A stretch of 29,284 nucleotides of DNA, taken from contig JBHHYR010000026.1 in the NCBI GenBank assembly GCA_046757585.1, forward strand, positions 1 through 29,284, in the 5' to 3' direction. Source of the DNA: JBHHYR01 sp046757585 (GTDB lineage Bacteria; Desulfobacterota; Binatia; HRBIN30). The notes below the pieces were generated by a model, which worked only from the letters and a program-made list of their open reading frames with translations, had not been told where the DNA came from and did not search any database. Made by a program: the position numbers and the translations under genes. Of this stretch, positions 23,599 through 29,284 are shown in pieces; positions within the stretch are counted from its first letter, which is position 1, and each line of letters begins with the position of its first letter.

Positions 23599-24806
23599 GC
23601 CATCAGCTCCAGGGCCAGGTTCGCCGCACGGTCGGCGGCGCCGGGCTGGCCCAGCTTGCCGCGCAGCTCGCCCAGCGCCGCGGCCACCTCGGGGCGCCGC
23701 GCGCTGAGGCGCTGCACGGCGGCGACCAACTTGTTAGCTGTCACGTCACGCTGGATCAATTCCGGGAAGACCTCCCGACCCAGAATGATGTTCGGCATAC
23801 CGATGTGGTTGACGCGTACCAACAAGCGCGCGAGCGCAAAGGTGAGCGGCGTCACGCGATACATGATCACCATTGGCCGGCCAAGCAGCGCCGTTTCCAG
23901 GGTCGCCGTTCCCGAGGCCACCACGGCTGCGTCAGCGGCGTGGACGATGTTGTACGTGTCGTCGGTGACGATCGGCATCCCGCGCACGCGAGCCGGCCAG
24001 CGGCTGTCCAGGGCTGCCAGGAGATCGTCGCGGGTCAACGTCGGCGCGACGGTCACGATCGGTTGCCAGCCCTCCCGCGCCAGCGCCTGCGCCGCCGCGA
24101 CGGCCGGCGGCAGCAAGTAGCGGATTTCCTTCTTGCGACTGCCCGGGAGGAGGGCCAGCACGCGGCAGGCAGGATCGAGGCCATACCGTGTCAGTGTCTC
24201 TTCACGCGAGCGGGTTGGACGCACCAGATCGAGCAACGGATGCCCCACGAACTCGGCCAGCTGGGAGCCCGGCGGCGTGGTCTGAGCCGCCGCGCGGCCA
24301 TTGTTGTACAGGCCAGGCTCGAACGGAAAGACGACCCCGAGCCGATCCACGCGGTGTGCGATCTTGCGCACCCGCGCCCGGCGCCACGCCCAGACCTGCG
24401 GTCCGATGTAGTAGAAGACCGGGATCCCAAGAGCCTTGGCGCGTCGGGCGAGGAGTAAATTGAACTCGGGATAATCGACGAGCACGAGCAGGCTGGGGTG
24501 TTGCTCGACCATGAACCGCGTGAGCAGCCGGTACATGGATAGTAAGCGTGCGAGGGTGCCGAACGTCTCCACGAAGCCCATCGTTGCAACCGTGGCGGTA
24601 TCGACCAGGACATGCATCCCCGCCGCGCGCAGGCGTGCGCCGCCGACGCCCCACACGGCGATCCGCGGGTCGCGCTGGCGCAGGGCAGCGACCAATCCGG
24701 CTCCATGCAGATCTCCGGAGGCTTCCCCCGCAACCAGCAGGATTGTGCGGCTCCCCGCTTCGCCCGGGGCGGGGCAGCTCGCCGGGGCGTGGGATGATGC
24801 ACTCAT
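23595..24806 (-). CDS. lpxB: lipid-A-disaccharide synthase
   Basis: GT19 enzyme that joins UDP-2,3-diacylglucosamine and lipid X into the lipid A disaccharide. The 403-residue product has the family signatures GEASGD (27-32), MGFVE (76-80), DYPEFN (111-116), IGPQVWAWR (134-142), FPFEP (160-164), FVGHPLLD and PGSRKKEI. A slightly long loop (YNNG..PPGSQLAEF) precedes FVGHP. The first 20 residues are Ala/Ser/Pro-rich and unconserved, but the ATG at 24806 makes an ATGA overlap with the dehydrogenase stop, which supports it. It also overlaps msbA by ATGA downstream. Confidence 0.96.
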   Translation of the reverse strand: MSASSHAPASCPAPGEAGSRTILLVAGEASGDLHGAGLVAALRQRDPRIAVWGVGGARLRAAGMHVLVDTATVATMGFVETFGTLARLLSMYRLLTRFMVEQHPSLLVLVDYPEFNLLLARRAKALGIPVFYYIGPQVWAWRRARVRKIAHRVDRLGVVFPFEPGLYNNGRAAAQTTPPGSQLAEFVGHPLLDLVRPTRSREETLTRYGLDPACRVLALLPGSRKKEIRYLLPPAVAAAQALAREGWQPIVTVAPTLTRDDLLAALDSRWPARVRGMPIVTDDTYNIVHAADAAVVASGTATLETALLGRPMVIMYRVTPLTFALARLLVRVNHIGMPNIILGREVFPELIQRDVTANKLVAAVQRLSARRPEVAAALGELRGKLGQPGAADRAANLALELMA

Positions 24807-25735
24807 GCGGTCTCCAAGCGGCCACGGATCAGTTCCGCCACCTCGAGGGCCCGCAAGGCTGTTCGGCCGTCGACCAGCGGGCGCTCCCGCGTGCGGACCG
24901 CGCGGACGAAATGCTCGACCTCGTCAAACAGGGCGTCGCCGCTGCCGAGCTCGTGTTCCTCCACCGCAATGGCCGGATGTCCGTCACTGAGCTGGCGGCG
25001 GCACACCCGAACATGCTTCTCACCGTAATCGAGGGAGACGTACGTGTCTGCCTGGAAGAAGCGAATCTTGCGTTCGCGTTTGAGCGCGACACGGCTGGCC
25101 GTGACGTTGGCAATGCAGCCGCCGCTGAAGCGCAGCCGCGCGTTGGCGATGTCCGCGCTCGCGGACAATACGGGGACGCCGACTGCCTCGACGGACTGCA
25201 CCTCGGCGTGGACCAGACTCAAGATGACGTCGAGGTCATGGATCATCAGATCGAGGATCACGTCGACGTCGGTGCCCCGTTCCACGAAGGGGGCCAGACG
25301 GTGACATTCGATGAAGCGCGGCTGCGTGATCACGCCCGCGAGCGCCCGGAAGGCCGGGTTGAAGCGCTCGAGATGGCCAACCTGCAAGATCCGGCGGCCC
25401 TGTTCGGCGACCACGATGAGCGCGCGCCCGTCCGCGACCGTCGGCGCCAACGGCTTTTCCACCAGGACGTCGACGCCGCGCGTCAGGAAAGTGCGAGCCA
25501 GCGGAAAGTGCAGCGGTGCGGGGACCGCGAGGCTCACGCAGTCCACCCGGCCGAGCAGGCGGCGATAGTCGGTCGCCGCCTCGGTGTGGCACCGGCTCGC
25601 CACGGCGCGGGCGCGTTCGGCATCCACGTCCGCCACCGCCACCAGGTCGACGCCTCGCAGGCTCGCGTACTTCTCGGCGTGCAGTGCTCCAAGGTGGCCC
25701 ACGCCTACGACCCCGGCACGTATCGCCGGAGTCAT
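24803..25735 (-). CDS. Gfo/Idh/MocA family oxidoreductase embedded in the lpx operon
   Basis: A 310-residue NAD(P)-dependent sugar dehydrogenase-like protein. The Rossmann motif GVGHLG is at 11-16, the family's cofactor/catalytic EKP at 93-95, GHLERFNP at 120-127, and the catalytic-type His in LMIHDLDVI at 163-171 (His166). ATGA overlaps couple it to lpxI before and lpxB after. GnnA, which oxidises UDP-GlcNAc at C3 so that GnnB can make UDP-GlcNAc3N for amide-linked lipid A, belongs to this family and sits between lpxA and lpxB in Acidithiobacillus ferrooxidans (recalled). No GnnB-type aminotransferase is present here, so another sugar role is equally possible. Similar genes occur in the lpx operon of Geobacter-like bacteria. 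Confidence 0.9.
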   Translation of the reverse strand: MTPAIRAGVVGVGHLGALHAEKYASLRGVDLVAVADVDAERARAVASRCHTEAATDYRRLLGRVDCVSLAVPAPLHFPLARTFLTRGVDVLVEKPLAPTVADGRALIVVAEQGRRILQVGHLERFNPAFRALAGVITQPRFIECHRLAPFVERGTDVDVILDLMIHDLDVILSLVHAEVQSVEAVGVPVLSASADIANARLRFSGGCIANVTASRVALKRERKIRFFQADTYVSLDYGEKHVRVCRRQLSDGHPAIAVEEHELGSGDALFDEVEHFVRAVRTRERPLVDGRTALRALEVAELIRGRLETA

Positions 25736-26553
25736 CGGCGTGGACCCACGTGCGGGCTGCCGGCTTGGACCCCGACGATGCTCAGCCCCGTGGCCTCGGC
25801 CCGGCGCAGCACCTGCTCCTTATCAAGCAGCAAGGTCCTTCCCGCCTCGAGCGCCAGGACCGCAACGCCGGCACTCGCACAGACCCGAACGGTCTCCGGT
25901 CCGATCGCAGGGACGTCGAAGCGCAGGTCTTGCTGGGGCTTGCTGACCTTGACCACCACAGCATCCGGGCGGCCACCGCGTCGAATCGTGGCGTCGGTCC
26001 CCTCGATCGCCTCAACCGCCAGCACCACGCCTGCCTGCACGACTACACTCTGCCCGATGTCCCAGCTGCCGATGGCTTGCGCCACGGCCATGCCCTGCCG
26101 GATGTCCTGCCACTGGGCATCAGTTGGCTGGCGCCGGGTGAGGGGGCCTGCCGGCGTCAGGATAGTGGAAAGGAACAAAGTCGAGGCGACAATCTGGACC
26201 CCTTCGTCTTCCAACTCCGCGGCCAGCCCCCGAAGTAAGGTGTCGTCGCCAAAGTTTCGCACCCGCGCAAGAAAGCGCTGGGCACGTTCATCGGGTTTGA
26301 AGTGCTCGAACAATGCTGCCTTGCGGATTCCACCGGCCATCACGGCGCGGTTCACGCCCCAGTCGCGAAAAGTGCGAATGATGCGTTCCAGCTCGCCGAC
26401 CTGGATCCAGGTGATCGCGTCGACCACGTCGCCGAGCGCAGGGAGCGTTTCGTGCTCATGCGCAACCGCAATCACCTCGACGCCTTCGGCGCGCGCCGTG
26501 CGCGCAAAGATCAGGGGAAACTGACCGTTACCTGCAATGAGCCCGACGCGCAT
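25732..26553 (-). CDS. lpxI: UDP-2,3-diacylglucosamine diphosphatase LpxI
   Basis: DUF1009 enzyme that cleaves UDP-2,3-diacylglucosamine to lipid X and UMP, replacing LpxH in many alphaproteobacteria and deltaproteobacteria-like lineages. The 273-residue product shows the family's VGLIAGNGQFP start, MAGGIRKAALF (72-82), and the conserved catalytic-domain block KVSKPQQDLRFDVPAIGP (202-219) with Asp213, corresponding by position to the essential Asp of Caulobacter LpxI (inferred). The ATG at 26553 has no clear ribosome site: the upstream 103 bp is filled with GTCGATAG-type repeats. The gene overlaps the dehydrogenase by ATGA downstream. Confidence 0.95.
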   Translation of the reverse strand: MRVGLIAGNGQFPLIFARTARAEGVEVIAVAHEHETLPALGDVVDAITWIQVGELERIIRTFRDWGVNRAVMAGGIRKAALFEHFKPDERAQRFLARVRNFGDDTLLRGLAAELEDEGVQIVASTLFLSTILTPAGPLTRRQPTDAQWQDIRQGMAVAQAIGSWDIGQSVVVQAGVVLAVEAIEGTDATIRRGGRPDAVVVKVSKPQQDLRFDVPAIGPETVRVCASAGVAVLALEAGRTLLLDKEQVLRRAEATGLSIVGVQAGSPHVGPRR

Positions 26554-26560
26554 AAAGGCA

Positions 26561-26650
26561 GTCGATAGTTGATAGTCACGCGTCGATAGTTTCCGCCATA
26601 GGCTCGACCATCGACGCTCGGCTATACGCTACGGACGATAGACTGTCGAC
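26561..26650. repeat. GTCGATAGTT-type short repeats between lpxA and lpxI
   Basis: GTCGATAGTT occurs at 26561-26570 and again at 26582-26591, and related words (GATAGTC, CGATAGACTGTCGAC) fill the rest of the 103-bp gap. It is the only long gap between skp and msbA. The region lies directly upstream of lpxI and may carry an internal promoter or simply be a decayed intergenic repeat. Confidence 0.55.
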
Positions 26651-26656
26651 GTTCCC

Positions 26657-27439
26657 TCACCGGCACACCCCCCGTTCGGAGGCCTGGATGAATTCCAGGA
26701 AGTGCTTCACCTCGGGTGATGCCGGGATCTCGCTGCGTGCACGTGTGACCGCCGCAGCAACTCTCAGCCCGGACCGGAAGATGATACGATAGGCGCGCTT
26801 GAGGTCACGCACAACGCCGGGGTCGATTCCGCGCCGGGCGAGGCCGACCAGATTGAGGCCGTGCAGCCGCGCCCGGTCGCCGGTGGCGTTGCAAAAGGGA
26901 GGCACATCCTTTGACACCATCGCACCGGCGCCAAGAATAGCCGATTCGCCTATCTTTACAAACTGATGCACCGCGGCGAGCGCGCCGAGCACCGCATAGT
27001 CTTCGACGATCACGTGGCCGGCTAGCTGGACGCCGTTCGCCACAATCACCTGGTTGCCGAGCTGGCAGTCGTGCGCAATGTGGCTGTAATTCATCAACAT
27101 ATTGTGGTCTCCCACACGGGTGACCATGCCGCCACCCGCCGTGCCGATGCTCACGGTGGCGAACTCCCGGACGATATTGCCATCACCGAGGACCAAGGCG
27201 CTCGGTTCACCGCGGTACTTGAGGTCCTGGGGCACAACACCGACGGAGGCATGATGGAAGATGTGGTTGTCGCGGCCGATGGTGGTGCGTCCGCCGAGCA
27301 CGGTGTGGGCACCGACGCGGCTCCCTCCTCCGATGCAGACCCGGGGGCCGATCAGCGCATACGCTTCGACGTCGACGTCATCATCCAATTGCGCGCCGGG
27401 CGCGACAAGGGCGGTCGGATGAATGCGGGGACCGCTCAC
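26657..27439 (-). CDS. lpxA: acyl-ACP:UDP-N-acetylglucosamine O-acyltransferase
   Basis: First enzyme of lipid A synthesis: it moves a 3-hydroxyacyl chain from ACP to UDP-GlcNAc. The frame is open to 27529, but that part overlaps fabZ; the GTG at 27439, two bases after the fabZ stop, gives 260 residues against 262 in E. coli. Left-handed beta-helix hexapeptide repeats fill 8-185, and a helical C-terminus follows. The catalytic His is His123 in SHIAHDC (E. coli His125). By hand alignment, E. coli His99 is Ser97 here and Gly173, part of the acyl-chain ruler, is Ala171. The VHQF segment is kept. A repeat-filled gap separates it from lpxI. Confidence 0.95.
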   Translation of the reverse strand: MSGPRIHPTALVAPGAQLDDDVDVEAYALIGPRVCIGGGSRVGAHTVLGGRTTIGRDNHIFHHASVGVVPQDLKYRGEPSALVLGDGNIVREFATVSIGTAGGGMVTRVGDHNMLMNYSHIAHDCQLGNQVIVANGVQLAGHVIVEDYAVLGALAAVHQFVKIGESAILGAGAMVSKDVPPFCNATGDRARLHGLNLVGLARRGIDPGVVRDLKRAYRIIFRSGLRVAAAVTRARSEIPASPEVKHFLEFIQASERGVCR

Positions 27440-27441
27440 GG

Positions 27442-27882
27442 TCAGCGATACCTCACGGTCTCCAGGAGTGACAGGTCGGCCTCGGCGGCGACGCGGTCTT
27501 CCACACGGGCAGCACCATGCATCTTCCACAGCGGGCCCCGCCGTTTGACCACCACTACCTCGAGGCGCAGCTGATCACCCGGCACGACCGTGCGCCGAAA
27601 GCGGACGCGGTCCAGGCCGGCCAGCACTGCGAGATGTCCTTCCTGCACTGACCCCCCTGATCGGTGCACCAGCAAGGCACCCGCTTGCGCCAGGCACTCG
27701 CAGATCAGCACCCCCGGCATCAACGGTTGGCCGGGAAAGTGGCCCTGAAAGAACGGCTCGTCGATCGAGACGTTCTTCAGTGCCAGGATACGTTCCGCCT
27801 GTTCGAACTCGAGCACGCGGTCCACGAATTGAAACGGAAACCGGTGCGGCAACAGGGCAGAGATCTCGTAATACTCCATCAT
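27442..27882 (-). CDS. fabZ: 3-hydroxyacyl-ACP dehydratase
   Basis: Hot-dog-fold dehydratase of fatty acid elongation, competing with LpxA for 3-hydroxyacyl-ACP. The 146-residue product has the catalytic His48 in FFQGHFPGQPLMPGV and Glu62 in ICECLAQAGA, and the family start ISALLPHRFPF. The ATG at 27882 overlaps the skp stop by ATGA; the second codon is also ATG. Its direct coupling to skp leaves no room for lpxD, which usually lies here. The C-terminal end overlaps nothing but runs within 2 bp of lpxA, so translation is probably coupled. Confidence 0.95.
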   Translation of the reverse strand: MMEYYEISALLPHRFPFQFVDRVLEFEQAERILALKNVSIDEPFFQGHFPGQPLMPGVLICECLAQAGALLVHRSGGSVQEGHLAVLAGLDRVRFRRTVVPGDQLRLEVVVVKRRGPLWKMHGAARVEDRVAAEADLSLLETVRYR

Positions 27883-28403
27883 CGAGCCTTGCGCGGCCCT
27901 TGTCTGTTGTATCGCCCGATGATCTCGTCAGTGAGGTCGGCGCTCTTGGCACCGTACAGCACAGCGCTGCTGGTACTCTCCAGAATCAACGTGTAGCCCT
28001 CCTGTTTGCCATAGTCGCGAATCACGGCCTGCAGGTCCTTAATGATGACGCCGGTCAGCTCGTTGTCCTTCTTCTGCAGGTCGGCCTGCGAGTCCTTGTA
28101 GGCGCGCTCGAAGTCACGCAACTTCTTACGATAGTCGTCCTCGAGATTGCTGCGCTCTCGCTCCTTCATGACCACCGACTTCCGTTCGAGCTGGTTCTTC
28201 AGGGCGTCGATTTCGTCCTTTTGCTTCTTCAGATTGGCTTGCAGCTTGTCCACCTGTACCTTGAACTCCTCCTTCGCCTTCTTCCCGGCGTCGGACTCGT
28301 TGAGCGCACGCTGCAAGTCGACGTACCCGATCTTCGGCACCGCTTGCGCGTGCGCCACGTTGGCTGCCAGTAGCACTGCAACAAACGACCAAGCGACCCT
28401 CAT
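27879..28403 (-). CDS. skp: periplasmic chaperone Skp/OmpH
   Basis: Periplasmic chaperone that holds unfolded outer-membrane proteins before BamA inserts them. The frame is open to 28439, but the ATG at 28403 has an AGGAG site about 9 nt upstream and starts a signal peptide (MRVAWSFVAVLLA..AHA|Q), giving 174 residues. The mature N-terminus KIGYVDLQRALNES matches the family, then a long Lys/Glu/Leu-rich coiled-coil segment (about 35-115) forms the tentacles. The C-terminal TLILESTSSAVLYG..DLTDEIIGRYN closes the body. Spaced 35 bp after bamA and coupled to fabZ. Confidence 0.93.
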   Translation of the reverse strand: MRVAWSFVAVLLAANVAHAQAVPKIGYVDLQRALNESDAGKKAKEEFKVQVDKLQANLKKQKDEIDALKNQLERKSVVMKERERSNLEDDYRKKLRDFERAYKDSQADLQKKDNELTGVIIKDLQAVIRDYGKQEGYTLILESTSSAVLYGAKSADLTDEIIGRYNRQGPRKAR

Positions 28404-28438
28404 GAAGCGCGTCTCCTTCCGCTCTGTTCTTCGTGTCA

Positions 28439-29284
28439 CTACCGTCCTCCAAAGGAAAACATAATTGTCTGCCGATCGTCACCGGAGCGGGCGTTGAGCG
28501 GGAACCCCAGCTCGATCCGCAGCGGACCGAGGGGCGACTGCCAGCGCACCCCACCGCCAACGGACAGACGCATGTCGCCGAGGTTGATGCCCTCCTTGGC
28601 CGAGAACGCGTTGCCGGCGTCGAGGAAGGTGACGCCCTTCAGCCCCAGCGACTGCAGGATCGGGAAGATAATTTCGTTGTTGAAAATCAGTTGCTGGCTC
28701 CCGCCGACCGGATCCCTGCGGACCACGCGGCCCAGCTGGTCGACGACGTCGTTGCGTGGGCCCAGCGAAAGGATGCGAAAGCCCCGAATCGAGTTGATGC
28801 CGCCGGGAAAAAACCGTTCGAACAGCGGCAGGTCCCGGCGTCCCCCGTACCCACGCCCGTACGCCAGGGAGCCGCCGACGGACAGGACGAACGTACCCAG
28901 GGACGGGCTCTTCCAGAAGGGGTAATACCAGCGCGCGTTGGCCTCGGCTTTGAAGAACTTGTTCGCGCCGCCCAGGCCGGCAAGCTCGAGGGACAGGTCC
29001 TGCATGGAGCCGGCCGTCGGATCGAACGGGTGATTGCGCGTATCACGAAACAGGCGCGGGGTCAGACTGCTAGTCACACGGGCACCGCTTTGTTCGGTGC
29101 GAATCACCGTGGCGGCGGTCCGGTCGACGTCCGTGATCTTCACGTTCTCCAGGCGGTAGCTCACCCCTAAGCGAGTATCCTCCAGGGAGTAGCCCGCCAG
29201 GGCTTTCCAGCCCAGCGCGGTCAAGGGATACAGGCCGCGCAGCGTGAGGCCGGTGCCGCCGCGGGTAAACCGGTCAAAGATCAA
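28439..29284 (-). CDS. bamA: outer-membrane assembly factor BamA, C-terminal part
   Basis: C-terminal 281 residues of BamA; the N-terminal POTRA domains lie beyond the window edge (the frame is open to 29284). What is seen is the 16-strand barrel: the conserved L6 motif appears as GGINSIRGF at about 164-172, and FNNEIIFPI and GVTFLDAGNAF are typical late strands. The C-terminus reads IMFSFGGR rather than a plain terminal Phe/Trp, slightly unusual. BamA inserts outer-membrane proteins. It is transcribed before skp and the lpx genes, so the whole set would start outside the window. Confidence 0.95.
   Translation of the reverse strand: MIFDRFTRGGTGLTLRGLYPLTALGWKALAGYSLEDTRLGVSYRLENVKITDVDRTAATVIRTEQSGARVTSSLTPRLFRDTRNHPFDPTAGSMQDLSLELAGLGGANKFFKAEANARWYYPFWKSPSLGTFVLSVGGSLAYGRGYGGRRDLPLFERFFPGGINSIRGFRILSLGPRNDVVDQLGRVVRRDPVGGSQQLIFNNEIIFPILQSLGLKGVTFLDAGNAFSAKEGINLGDMRLSVGGGVRWQSPLGPLRIELGFPLNARSGDDRQTIMFSFGGR

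Noticed and set aside
24548..26524. Long plus-strand open frame across lpxB, the dehydrogenase and lpxI
   Set aside because: Antisense to three recognised genes and runs through their junctions; no family character.
26554..26656. CRISPR array
   Set aside because: Repeat units are only about 10 bp with unequal spacing and no unique spacers; no cas genes.

Overview
This is a GC-rich window from a Gram-negative (diderm) bacterium, read entirely from sequence. LPS and outer-membrane genes (bamA, skp, lpxA, lpxB, lpxK, waaA, waaF) establish the outer membrane. LpxI rather than LpxH as the UDP-diacylglucosamine hydrolase, a Gfo/Idh dehydrogenase and a DUF374 acyltransferase inside the lpx operon, and an imuA-imuB-dnaE2 mutagenesis cassette resemble layouts known from deltaproteobacteria-like lineages (Desulfobacterota, Binatota, Myxococcota). 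The exact lineage is an inference I cannot verify here.

Layout. 1-1649: 3' part of a soluble GAF-GAF histidine kinase (+). 1704-4528 (-): a lipoprotein, an LLM-class flavin-dependent oxidoreductase and an alpha/beta hydrolase, closely spaced behind one good -10 box. 4830-5216 (-): a short O6-alkylguanine-DNA methyltransferase. 5488-8160 (+): a large lipoprotein with an esterase/lipase-like core. 8145-14006 (-): imuA, imuB and dnaE2, the damage-inducible translesion synthesis set. 14148-15332 (-): a one-haem cytochrome apparently fused to an outer-membrane barrel, Cyc2-like in design. 15462-29284 (-): a long LPS/outer-membrane operon in the transcribed order bamA(partial), skp, fabZ, lpxA, lpxI, Gfo/Idh oxidoreductase, lpxB, msbA, DUF374 acyltransferase, waaA, lpxK, Trm112-like, waaF, Kdo-kinase-like, GT9.

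The LPS operon holds most of the Raetz pathway from the first acylation (LpxA) through UDP release (LpxI), disaccharide formation (LpxB), 4'-phosphorylation (LpxK), Kdo addition (WaaA), inner-core heptose addition and phosphorylation, flipping (MsbA), plus BamA/Skp for outer-membrane protein assembly. Many junctions are 4-bp ATGA or GTGA overlaps, so translation is probably coupled. lpxC and lpxD are not in the window, and lpxD is missing from its usual place between skp and fabZ.

The most unusual signal is in the mutasome cassette. dnaE2 carries five, and imuB one, in-frame low-complexity insertions made of intergenic-type repeat words. They fall in two families: a CCCTT/AAGGG palindrome read as SPL..RGG peptides, and a CCTAGCAAC / TTGTTGGGTTGT family with perfect inverted repeats. 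They keep the reading frame and lie outside the conserved catalytic blocks, reminiscent of Rickettsia palindromic elements. An AGCGAAA direct repeat with an 11-bp period upstream of imuA is a candidate SOS operator.
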